A stretch of DNA of 64,000 bases from Pontibacter mucosus. Lineage in GTDB: Bacteria > Bacteroidota > Bacteroidia > Cytophagales > Hymenobacteraceae. Made by a program: the position numbers and the translations under genes. The notes under the pieces are model-generated. The model did not search any database, was not told the origin of the DNA, and saw nothing but the letters and a program-made list of their open reading frames with translations. Within the stretch, counting starts at the first letter, position 1; the number at the start of each line of letters is the position of its first letter. The stretch spans positions 248,001 through 312,000 of the forward strand of contig NZ_QBKI01000002.1 of NCBI RefSeq assembly GCF_003054055.1, written 5' to 3'. Below are positions 52,413 through 59,671 of this stretch, one piece after another.

Positions 52413-52694
52413 CCCTCGCTCGCCTCCGGCGAGTGTGCGCTTTTCTGGTGGCGTCCCGCCACTTAATACTCATCTTTCATTTGCTGGCGCGGATTTCCCC
52501 GAAATGCTTCGGGACAAGGCACCCCGTGCCTTATTTATCAGGTCGGATTTGCAATCCGACTGGGCCAGAGGCCCAACTATAGCCAGTCACGAGCGTGGAC
52601 GCTCGCGCCATAAGAAAGAATGTAACGGCCCAGGTAAAGGGAAAAGCGGCCAGAGGCCAAACTATTACGCACACTCGCCGGAGGCGAGCGAGGG
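52413..52694. repeat. repeat block bounded by 27-bp perfect inverted repeats
   Basis: The 27-mer at 52413-52439 (CCCTCGCTCGCCTCCGGCGA...) is the exact reverse complement of 52668-52694. Each holds CTCGCC-TCC-GGCGAG. Between them lie GTGGCG-TCC-CGCCAC, a CCCGAAATGCTTCGGG hairpin shared with 4208, and at 52541-52610 an inverted copy of 11582-11640 (GTCGGATTTGCAATCCGAC, GGGCC...GGCCC, GAGCGT-GG-ACGCTC). No ORF. Confidence 0.75.
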
Positions 52695-52750
52695 CAAATG
52701 ATATCCATGCCGCAAGTTTAGTGACAGCGCAACTTGGGGCAGTTAATGAA

Positions 52751-52847
52751 GCCAGTTTGTAACTGGCGGAAGTATAAGTATGAACTGTGCCAGTTACAAA
52801 CTGGCTGCCATACTTCACCACCAGTTTCCGCTTCGCTTAAACTGGCG
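52751..52847. repeat. GCCAGTT palindromes
   Basis: GCCAGTT-TGT-AACTGGC (52751-52767), its reverse complement with ACA centre (52789-52805), and a looser CCAGTTTCCGC...TTAAACTGG (52821-52845). Arms differ from all other clusters but the plan is the same. Confidence 0.75.
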
Positions 52848-52868
52848 GTAGGAGAAGAAATAAAAGTA

Positions 52869-52905
52869 AAAAGCCGCTGCAAGTATAAACTGCAGCAGCT
52901 TTTTG
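52869..52905. terminator. bidirectional terminator with AGTATAAA in the loop
   Basis: AAAAAGCCGCTGCA / TGCAGCAGCTTTTT with loop AGTATAAAC, A-run before and T-run after, 27 nt beyond the cysN stop on the minus strand. The stem has one mismatch compared with 52362-52397. Confidence 0.82.
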
Positions 52906-52931
52906 TTTTTATAACAAGTATAAACTTGTGG

Positions 52932-54188
52932 TTAATACTCAATCTCGGCTACCATACCGGCACCTACTGTGGCAAACGAAGTCTCATCCACCAATATAAA
53001 ACCGCCGTTGGCGCGGTTGTCGGCATACTTGTCGAGCAGGAGTGGGGAGGCAGCTTTTATCTGCACACGGCAGATGTCGTTCAGTTGTATCTGGTCCACG
53101 TCCTCCAGGTGGTCGAGTGTGTTGATGTCGATTTTGTAATCGATGTTACGCACCACGCAGCGGGTTTCGGTGGAGTTGTGGCGGAGCAGCAGCTTGGCGC
53201 CGGGCTTCAGGGCCTTGTTGTGCATCCAGCATACCTCGGCCTCAAACTCCTGCGCTACTTCCAGGTTTTCAGCGGCTTTCACAATCATATCGCCACGGCT
53301 AATGTCCACATCGTCCTCCAGTTGCAGCACCACCGACATCGGGGCAAAGGCCTCTTCCAGCACCTGGCCGCCCAGTTCCACAGATTTAATGGTGGATGTC
53401 TGGCCTGATGGTTGTACCGTCACTTTATCACCGGCCTTATAGGTGCCGCTGATTACTTTGCCGGCATAACCGCGGTAGTCGTGGTGCTCGGCTGTGAGCG
53501 GGCGGATCACATACTGCACCGGGAAGCGCGCGTCCTCCAGGTTAAAGTCCTGCGACACGGGTACCTGCTCCAAATGCTCCAGCAGGCTGGGACCTTTGTA
53601 CCACGGCATGGTCAGCTCGGAACCTTCCACGATGTTGTCGCCTTTCAGAGCACTTACCGGGATAAAGGTGATTTCTTTGGCGCGCAGCTTTTTGGCAAAC
53701 TGCTTATAGTCCTCCACAATCTGGTTATATACCTGCTCCTCGTAGCCCACCAGGTCCATTTTGTTGATACAGATAACCAGGTGCGGGATGCCTAACAGCG
53801 AAGAAATGATAGAGTGGCGACGCGTCTGCTCCTGCACCCCTTTACGGGCATCTACAAGTATAATAGACAAGTTTGAATTGGACGCACCCGTTACCATGTT
53901 GCGGGTATACTGGATGTGGCCCGGCGCATCGGCGATGATGAACTTGCGCTTCTCGGTGGAGAAGTACTTGTAGGCCACGTCGATGGTGATACCCTGCTCG
54001 CGCTCTGCCTTCAGACCGTCTGTGAGCAAGGAAAGGTCCACCTGTCCGTCCTCATTCAATCGGCCGGAACTTTCAATGGCTTCCAGTTGGTCGGCAAATA
54101 TCTGTTTGGTATCATAGAGCAGGCGGCCGATGAGTGTGCTCTTGCCGTCGTCTACGTTGCCGGCTGTTATAAATCGTAGAATGTCCAT
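52932..54188 (-). CDS. cysN: sulfate adenylyltransferase, GTPase subunit
   Basis: GTPase that drives APS formation by CysD. EF-Tu-like: P-loop GNVDDGKST (10-18), switch II DAPGH near residue 88, NKMD near 141 and SALKGDN near 180, followed by two beta-barrel domains. 418 residues, no fused APS kinase (CysC) domain, consistent with an APS-reducing pathway in which PAPS is not needed. The ATG overlaps the cysD stop by one base (TAATG). Last gene of the cysHDN operon, ending at a bidirectional terminator. Confidence 0.95.
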   Translation of the reverse strand: MDILRFITAGNVDDGKSTLIGRLLYDTKQIFADQLEAIESSGRLNEDGQVDLSLLTDGLKAEREQGITIDVAYKYFSTEKRKFIIADAPGHIQYTRNMVTGASNSNLSIILVDARKGVQEQTRRHSIISSLLGIPHLVICINKMDLVGYEEQVYNQIVEDYKQFAKKLRAKEITFIPVSALKGDNIVEGSELTMPWYKGPSLLEHLEQVPVSQDFNLEDARFPVQYVIRPLTAEHHDYRGYAGKVISGTYKAGDKVTVQPSGQTSTIKSVELGGQVLEEAFAPMSVVLQLEDDVDISRGDMIVKAAENLEVAQEFEAEVCWMHNKALKPGAKLLLRHNSTETRCVVRNIDYKIDINTLDHLEDVDQIQLNDICRVQIKAASPLLLDKYADNRANGGFILVDETSFATVGAGMVAEIEY

Positions 54189-55096
54189 TAAAAATATCCT
54201 CCTTTCTTGCGGTCTTCCATTGCCGTTTCAGACAGTTTGTCGTCGATACGGGTAGCGCCACGCTCACTTATCTTTGACTCCAGAATCTCAGCGATTACCC
54301 CATCAATGTCGTGGGCTATACTTTCCACGGCAGCGGTACAGGTCATGTCGCCCACCGTGCGGAAGCGCACCTGCTTTTTCACCACCACATCGTCCGGCTC
54401 CTGGAAGATAAAGTCAGACCAGGCCATCAGTTTGCCGTCGCGCACCAGGCACTCGCGCTCGTGTGTGTAGTAAATATTGGGTAGTTCGATTTCCTCGCGC
54501 TTGATGTAGTTCCACACGTCCAGCTCCGTCCAGTTCGAGATAGGGAACACGCGCACGTTCTCGCCTTTGTGGACGCGGCCGTTGTAGATGTTCCACAGCT
54601 CAGGGCGCTGGCGTTTCGGGTCCCACTGGCCAAACTCGTCGCGCACCGAGAAGATGCGCTCCTTGGCACGGGCCTTCTCCTCATCGCGGCGGGCACCGCC
54701 GATACAGGCATCAAAGCCAAATTCCTCAATCGTTTCCAGCAGGGTATGCGTTTGCAGCGCGTTGCGGCTGGCATAGCGGCCCTTCGGCTCCGACAGGCTC
54801 TTTCGCTTGATAGTGTCCTCCACGTTTCGCACGATTAGCTTCTCGCCCAGGCGCTCTGCAAGCTCGTCGCGGTAGCGGATGGCCTCCGGGAAGTTGTGGC
54901 CTGTGTCGATGTGTACCAGTGGAAACGGGAACTTGCCCGGGCGAAACGCCTTCTCCGCCAGGCGCACCAGCGTAATCGAATCCTTTCCTCCTGAGAAAAG
55001 CAGGGCCGGCTTCTCGAACTGCCCCGCCACTTCGCGCATAATGTGGATTGCCTCTGCTTCCAGCTGATCGAGGTAGTCCAGGTATCTCTTTGTCAT
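54188..55096 (-). CDS. cysD: sulfate adenylyltransferase, catalytic subunit
   Basis: Adenylates sulfate to APS. PP-loop LLFSGGKDSITL near residue 30, HIDTGHNFPEAI, DACIGGARRDEEKARAKERIFS and the C-terminal VGDMTCTAAVESIA are all present. I start at MTKRYLDYLDQLE (302 residues); an ATG 14 codons upstream lies in a TGAATGAG repeat patch and is less likely. Overlaps cysN by one base. The 93-nt gap to cysH contains that repeat patch and a CTTTCTAACTCTCTAA tract but no terminator, so the three genes can be one transcript. Confidence 0.95.
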   Translation of the reverse strand: MTKRYLDYLDQLEAEAIHIMREVAGQFEKPALLFSGGKDSITLVRLAEKAFRPGKFPFPLVHIDTGHNFPEAIRYRDELAERLGEKLIVRNVEDTIKRKSLSEPKGRYASRNALQTHTLLETIEEFGFDACIGGARRDEEKARAKERIFSVRDEFGQWDPKRQRPELWNIYNGRVHKGENVRVFPISNWTELDVWNYIKREEIELPNIYYTHERECLVRDGKLMAWSDFIFQEPDDVVVKKQVRFRTVGDMTCTAAVESIAHDIDGVIAEILESKISERGATRIDDKLSETAMEDRKKGGYF

Positions 55097-55189
55097 ATCA
55101 ATTTTGAATGAGCGATTGAGTGAATGAGTGAATGACATTGCTTTGTCAAGCCTTCACTTTCTAACTCTCTAATTTTTTAACTTTCTAAC

Positions 55190-55909
55190 TTACTTGGCGT
55201 GCAGTCCGCACTCTTTTTTGGAGTTGTCTTCCCACCACCAACGGCCGGCGCGGAAGTCCTCGCCCGGCTGGATGGCGCGGGTACAAGGGGCGCAGCCAAT
55301 GCTGACAAAACCTTTGTCGTGCAGCGGGTTGTAGGGGATGTGCAGGGCCTTTACGGTAGCTAGCACCTCGTCCAAAGTATAATTTAGCAGCGGGTTATAC
55401 TTAATGAGCTGGTGCGCCTCGTCCCACTCCAGCAGCTGCAAGTCCTGGCGCGCACCCGATTGGTCGGCGCGGATGCCGGTTACCCATACCTGCACCCCCT
55501 GCAGGGCGCGGTTCAGGGGCTCCACCTTGCGGATATAACAACACTCCTTGCGGTCTTCAATAGAGTTGTAGAAGCTCATCGGGCCCTTCTCATTCACCAA
55601 CTGCTCCACGGCCTCGTGCTTCGGAAAGTATACTTCCATGTTCTTGCCGTAGTGCTTGTTGGTTTTGTGCAGCAGCGTGTAGCTCTCGTTAAAGAGACGG
55701 CCGGTGTCCAGGGTGAACACGCGCACGGGCAGGTTCTGCTCAAAGATGTAGTGGGTGATGAGCTGGTCTTCGATACCGAGACTGGAGGAGAAGGCGATGC
55801 TGCCCTCAAACTCCTTGGTGAGGCGGCGAAGGCCTTCGGCTGCCGGTAAACCCGCCAGTGCCGTACGCAGCACGTCGAGCTTGGCCAGTAGTTCCTGTGA
55901 TAAATCCAT
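55190..55909 (-). CDS. cysH: adenylylsulfate (APS) reductase
   Basis: Reduces APS to sulfite, the substrate of the sulfite reductase in the facing operon. SSSLGIEDQ PP-loop-like nucleotide site at 41-49; the [4Fe-4S] cysteines Cys123, Cys124 (KECCYIRK), Cys206 and Cys209 (GCAPC) mark the APS-type, iron-sulfur enzyme rather than the PAPS type; the catalytic cysteine is Cys234 in KKECGLH at the C-terminus. 239 residues, complete. First enzyme of the minus-strand operon, 147 nt after the polycysteine leader ORF and downstream of a SAM aptamer. Confidence 0.95.
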   Translation of the reverse strand: MDLSQELLAKLDVLRTALAGLPAAEGLRRLTKEFEGSIAFSSSLGIEDQLITHYIFEQNLPVRVFTLDTGRLFNESYTLLHKTNKHYGKNMEVYFPKHEAVEQLVNEKGPMSFYNSIEDRKECCYIRKVEPLNRALQGVQVWVTGIRADQSGARQDLQLLEWDEAHQLIKYNPLLNYTLDEVLATVKALHIPYNPLHDKGFVSIGCAPCTRAIQPGEDFRAGRWWWEDNSKKECGLHAK

Positions 55910-56056
55910 ACTTTATAAATAATCTCTTTTGAAGTCGGTTTCTGGTTCCGGGGCATTAACAGCACCTGTTCAGCGACTGCTGCAAGGCAATTGCTGTTTG
56001 TGCTATGGCTCTTAACATAAAGCCTGCCAAGCCGGAAAAGTTCGGGAGGTGCAATT
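55910..56056 (-). other. leader spacer between Cys ORF and cysH with alternative pairings
   Basis: On the minus strand AACAGCA (plus 55992-55998) can pair with TGCTGTT (plus 55958-55964) or with the TGCTGTT present in the cysteine codon run. That is the geometry of an attenuator. A second mini-ORF, MLRAIAQTAIALQQSLNRCC, also ends in two Cys codons (stop at about 55956). No classic T-run terminator is visible, so control may act on translation or via Rho. Confidence 0.5.
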
Positions 56057-56191
56057 TTAGCACATGCAACAGCAACAACAGCAACACTCCTGAGGCGGTA
56101 GTGCCGTATTGATGTGTAAAGTAGCCCAAACTGTGGTGTTGCCACAGCCTGTTGCTGTACATGGTGCCGGTTGGTTGTTGTAGGTTTGCAT
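56057..56191 (-). CDS. cysteine-run leader peptide (44 aa)
   Basis: ATG CAA ACC ... TAA on the minus strand, beginning about 22 nt after the SAM aptamer. It ends Glu, seven Cys (TGT TGC TGT TGT TGC TGT TGC), Met, Cys, stop, and has two more Cys at positions 11 and 16. The upstream part (MQTYNNQPAPCTATGCG) is not similar to the plus-strand leader beyond composition. Mixed use of both Cys codons argues against a simple triplet slippage tract. Read with the plus-strand copy, this is most simply a cysteine-sensing leader of the cysHDN operon. Reading another frame of the same bases gives a run of Leu, which I consider a shadow. Confidence 0.75.
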   Translation of the reverse strand: MQTYNNQPAPCTATGCGNTTVWATLHINTALPPQECCCCCCCMC

Positions 56192-56212
56192 CGCGTTATC
56201 CATTTATATGCC

Positions 56213-56305
56213 CCGGCCACGCCGGGATAGGATGTGGCACCTTACCTTGTCAGGAGGTTGCCAGAGGGTCCTGGAGCCTAGTCTCTCGCCTCTTCTCTAT
56301 AAACT
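56213..56305 (-). promoter_or_regulatory. SAM-I-like riboswitch aptamer upstream of cysH
   Basis: Minus-strand core: GAGGCGAGAGACTAGGCTCC, AGGACCCTCTGGCAACC, then AAGGTAAGGTGCCACATCC. Positions and core bases match the plus-strand aptamer at 45213-45300, with different loop sequences, which indicates a conserved structure rather than a recent duplication. Confidence 0.85.
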
Positions 56306-56341
56306 TCTACAGACGTTTCCGTCCTTTTAATATGAATGATG

Positions 56342-56349
56342 CAAAATTA
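56342..56349 (-). promoter_or_regulatory. putative -7 box TAATTTTG of the cysHDN operon
   Basis: TAnnTTTG on the minus strand about 37 nt before the SAM aptamer, mirroring the plus-strand operon. Confidence 0.5.
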
Positions 56350-56425
56350 AGGGTTTTTGTGAGAGATGTAAATTTTGTGTGTAAAATATTGGAAAACTTG
56401 CCGCCCGGCCGCGTTGGTTTTGAAC

Positions 56426-57145
56426 TCAGGCGGCAAGTTTGGTGACATATTTTACAAGCGAGCGCTTGGCAATGGGCAGCAGCGACTGCTCCAGGGGCAC
56501 CGGGAACCTGGACACCGCCGCGAAAGTGGCAGGGTTGGGCAACTCCTTGCGCTCTTTGATAAGCTGGATTTTGAGGTGTTCGTGGGTGAGCGTGAGGCCC
56601 CGCCGCACGGTTTGCAGGTGCTTGGTGTTGATGCCCCTATACTTCTCGTAAGTATTCTCAAAAACGGTGATGTGGTAGCTGTACACGTAGGTCTCCTTGC
56701 TCGCCGCGTGTTCCACAAACAGGTAGCCCTCGTCGTGGTAAATGGGCGTGATGCCCACCGGCGTAATCTCGAGGTGACGCTCCACGAAATCGTACAGTTC
56801 CTTGCCTTCGTTCAGGGCCGTGCTGAAAAGGGGAGTGGCGTACTGGATGATCTCCTCTATTTGCTCCATGGTCTCATCGTCCTGCACAATTTTCTCATAC
56901 ACGAGTTGCAGTTTCTCAAAATCGGCGCGGCTGATGCGTTGCGGAAAGGACTCGTATACCAGCTGTTTATGCTCCTTTACCTGCACCAGGTTGCGGTAGT
57001 GCATGATCAGGTCGGAGAAGACAGGGTAGAGGCGGTGCTGACTGAACTCGCCTTTCACGGCCTGCAGGTAGGCCAGCAGCAGGTACTTTTTATACTCAAA
57101 ATCCAGGAGCCCTTCGGTAAGCCAGTTGACAGGTAGGGTGTTCAT
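56426..57145 (-). CDS. conserved Bacteroidota protein of unknown function
   Basis: Not recognised by name. 239 residues, soluble, no signal. The N-terminus (NTLPVNWLTEGLLDFEYKKYLLLAYLQ) and the helical first half resemble a protein that is widespread in Bacteroidota genomes; the C-terminal half is beta-rich (YVYSYHITVFENTYEKY) and ends with a basic segment AKRSLVKYVTKLAA. It lies directly upstream of the cysHDN control region on the same strand, separated by about 75 nt, and probably forms its own unit. Confidence 0.7.
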   Translation of the reverse strand: MNTLPVNWLTEGLLDFEYKKYLLLAYLQAVKGEFSQHRLYPVFSDLIMHYRNLVQVKEHKQLVYESFPQRISRADFEKLQLVYEKIVQDDETMEQIEEIIQYATPLFSTALNEGKELYDFVERHLEITPVGITPIYHDEGYLFVEHAASKETYVYSYHITVFENTYEKYRGINTKHLQTVRRGLTLTHEHLKIQLIKERKELPNPATFAAVSRFPVPLEQSLLPIAKRSLVKYVTKLAA

Positions 57146-57295
57146 AAGCCATCAACTTAATTAGGTTAAACGTGTGCTATATAAACGAAAAAGGCAGGAA
57201 AATGGGTTATTCTTCCCGGTGCCTAAAACCTGAATGTGCAGCCTGGGCAAAGTATAAATTTTGCTCAGGCATTATGCGCTGGGGTGAGGTACAAC

Positions 57296-57625
57296 TTAGC
57301 TCGAACCATTTATCCCGGCAATCAGGCCAATCAGCAAAAGGAAAATGTACACCAGCACGCTGCTTACGTTAGCGAGTATTTTCTTCCAGCCGCCCTGGTG
57401 CCGCAGGTGGTCCATCATGTAGTAGAACAGGCCGCCAATGCCCCCAGAAACAGGCACCATGATGAGTGGCAGAATCATCCGTCTCCACCCAGCGTCGGGG
57501 TTGGGGTTTTTGCCCAGCAGCAGGAAAATGACAACTAAGATTAAAGCCAGCCCTGCGCCCTGCAGCACGCGTTTGTACAGGGGAGCGGCGTGTACGGGTT
57601 GTTCCAAATCTTCGGGGTTGGTCAT
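57296..57625 (-). CDS. small three-helix membrane protein
   Basis: 109 residues with three membrane helices (LQGAGLALILVVIFLLLG, LPLIMVPVSGGIGGLFYYMM, VSSVLVYIFLLLIGLIAG). Its middle (WRRMILPLIMVPVSGGIGG, then a short HLRHQGGW loop) is clearly related to the protein at 60965-61300 (RPLIVTPLAGAMGG...). Function unknown; the pair may be an old duplication. Followed by no terminator that I can see. Confidence 0.75.
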   Translation of the reverse strand: MTNPEDLEQPVHAAPLYKRVLQGAGLALILVVIFLLLGKNPNPDAGWRRMILPLIMVPVSGGIGGLFYYMMDHLRHQGGWKKILANVSSVLVYIFLLLIGLIAGINGSS

Positions 57626-57826
57626 GGGTTCGGGGGGTATACTATCACTAGCTTTATACTTGGAGAGAGGGTACTCAGTTCTCTATAAACCAATTTTTAC
57701 TTTGCTGGGTGATGATCAGGTGTAGTACAGTATAAGTTAATCCGTGTAGGGGAACTGCAGGAGTATATGCGAGAGAAGTATAAATTTAGCTGCCGAAGCT
57801 AGCTCCCGCCAAGGCCTCTGCATGAG

Positions 57827-59251
57827 CTATGGATTCAGCAATATTGCTGCCTGGGGTTCTGCACTTGTTTCTGCAACCTCTGTCTTCCCTTCTGATTTTA
57901 CCTTTGAAAGAATGGATTCCAGGACAGGAAGCATGTTGTTCAGACTATTCGTTTTGATTAGAAAATTCCAGATGGGTTCGAACTTCTTCCACCCTCCCGT
58001 GTAAAAGAAGTGTTTGAGCTTGTGTTTGTGAGATGGATGACTCAGGCTGGACTTGAAAATATTTGACCAGCTGTAAAACTCCTTATAAGCCCAGTCATGT
58101 CCATTTTTAAGCTCTTCTGCAGTCAGGTTTGTTGTCTGGTAAACTACGTTTCGGGTATCGTATAAGTCCCAGTTCCTCGTCAAAATGCGCCCTTGTTGTT
58201 CCATGTCCTTAAAAAGTTTTGTTCCTGGATATGGAGTTAAGATATGGTAGGTAGAAGTTGTGATGGCATTTTTGACACCCCATTCAACTGTTCTCTTAAA
58301 GACATCCCGATCATCTTCATCAAGGCCAAACACAAAGCTTCCATTTATCATGATGCCTAGCGAATGCAGCCGGTTTACGGCTTTCTGATAATCCTTCTCC
58401 AGGTTCTGTTTCTTGTTACTTTGCTTCAGGTTAGCCGGGGAGAAAGTCTCGAAGCCGACAAACAAACTTCTTAATCCGGCCTCCGCCGCTTTCTCAATTA
58501 AATTACCTCTCAGGATAGAGTCTACGGTTGCCGCACCCTGAAAGACTCTGTTCATCCCTTTCATGCCATCAAATAGCGCACCTGCAAATTTTGAGTTACC
58601 CAGCAGGTGGTCGTCCAGGAAGTATAAATGCCGGCCGGGCAGCCTGTCAATTTCGGCCAGAGCATCATCCACTACTTGCGTGTAGAAACCTTTGCCTCCC
58701 TCAAAGAAGGCATCCTTATAGCAGAAATTACAATGATGGGGGCAACCTCTTGTGACAACTATAGAGTTAGGAACCAAATACTTATTCCGTTTGATAAGGT
58801 CTCTTCTGATGGGTGGAATCTTATCAAGTGTTCTGATACTGGAGCTATAAACTTTCTTCGGGTTATTGTTTTTGAAGTCTTTTAGGAACTGGGGGAAAGT
58901 TTCCTCCCCAGGTCCCAGGAAAATGGTATCTGCATGTGGAGCAGCCTCGTGAGGCAGAGAGGTAACATGGAGCCCACCAAGTAAAACGTAAGCACCCTGC
59001 TTTCTGTAATGGTCCGCAATTTTATACGCCCGGTATGCATTCGTGATGTATACCTGAATGATGACGAGGTCTGGACTGTCGTTCAAGTTTAATTCTTCCA
59101 CATGCTGGTCCTGTAGATCAATCTCATCATCCGGAGACAAATAAGCAGCTAAGGTGGCGAGCCCAAGTGGCGGGAACAAAGAATACTTGATTGGCCGCCA
59201 AAACGGGCTTTCAGCCTCTGCGAGGGAGGGTAAAATCAGTTTTACTTTCAT
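57827..59251 (-). CDS. B12-binding-domain radical SAM protein
   Basis: 474 residues: N-terminal cobalamin-binding-like Rossmann domain (about 1-130, LILPSLAEAE start, LLGGLHVTSLPHEA, LGPGEETFPQFL), then radical SAM barrel with Cys170, Cys174 and Cys177 in TRGCPHHCNFC, followed by FLDDHLLGN, VGFETFSPANLKQSNK and FVFGLDEDDRDVFKRTVEWG. The helical C-terminal part ends in an acidic low-complexity tail. Relatives carry out methylations, ring contractions or hopanoid changes; the substrate here is unknown and no biosynthetic neighbour helps. Base composition looks more AT-rich than the flanks and it carries only one AGTATAA word, which suggests horizontal origin. Confidence 0.85.
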   Translation of the reverse strand: MKVKLILPSLAEAESPFWRPIKYSLFPPLGLATLAAYLSPDDEIDLQDQHVEELNLNDSPDLVIIQVYITNAYRAYKIADHYRKQGAYVLLGGLHVTSLPHEAAPHADTIFLGPGEETFPQFLKDFKNNNPKKVYSSSIRTLDKIPPIRRDLIKRNKYLVPNSIVVTRGCPHHCNFCYKDAFFEGGKGFYTQVVDDALAEIDRLPGRHLYFLDDHLLGNSKFAGALFDGMKGMNRVFQGAATVDSILRGNLIEKAAEAGLRSLFVGFETFSPANLKQSNKKQNLEKDYQKAVNRLHSLGIMINGSFVFGLDEDDRDVFKRTVEWGVKNAITTSTYHILTPYPGTKLFKDMEQQGRILTRNWDLYDTRNVVYQTTNLTAEELKNGHDWAYKEFYSWSNIFKSSLSHPSHKHKLKHFFYTGGWKKFEPIWNFLIKTNSLNNMLPVLESILSKVKSEGKTEVAETSAEPQAAILLNP

Positions 59252-59333
59252 TTATGATGTGCTTCAAAATTATAACCTGCCAACTATGGAGTAGAAGGGC
59301 GATGTACTAAGGAAGAATGTCAGGCCTTTCCCC

Positions 59334-59624
59334 CTAACTCCCCGCCAACGGCGACCCGAAGATGCCGACTGCGACTTCTGCCCAGATTAGCAGGAGTGCC
59401 GCCAGCACAAGCACAATGAGAGCGATGCGGTAATCGGGCCTGCGGACTTTTCTCAGTACCAACTCGCACAACAGGCCCGTGCCCAGCAGCAGGCCACCGG
59501 CAAGTATAAAGTCGAACAGGCCCCAGTTGAAACCTACTGAGAAAAGCGTTCCGAATAACGGGATGGACAGCAGCACTGCCACTGTAAGTAAAATGCGGGA
59601 AAGTCTTTTGTTGAGCGTTATCAT
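59334..59624 (-). CDS. small membrane protein
   Basis: 96 residues, three membrane helices (ILLTVAVLLSIPLFGTLFSV, FILAGGLLLGTGLLCELVL, IALIVLVLAALLLIWAEVAVG) and a basic loop LRKVRRPDYR. Not recognised as a named family. Last gene of the minus-strand membrane cluster, 47 nt after the large permease-like gene. Confidence 0.75.
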   Translation of the reverse strand: MITLNKRLSRILLTVAVLLSIPLFGTLFSVGFNWGLFDFILAGGLLLGTGLLCELVLRKVRRPDYRIALIVLVLAALLLIWAEVAVGIFGSPLAGS

Positions 59625-59671
59625 ACTTGTATCTCCTTATTTTAAAGTGTTTTATGATTTAATAATTCGCC

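Noticed and set aside
55956..56162. Minus-strand 68-codon ORF with a run of Leu over the Cys leader
   Set aside because: The Leu run is the +1 reading of the Cys codons. The Cys frame begins just after the aptamer, ends just after the run and matches the plus-strand leader, so it is preferred. The ORF's tail (ending CC-stop) is noted in the spacer entry.
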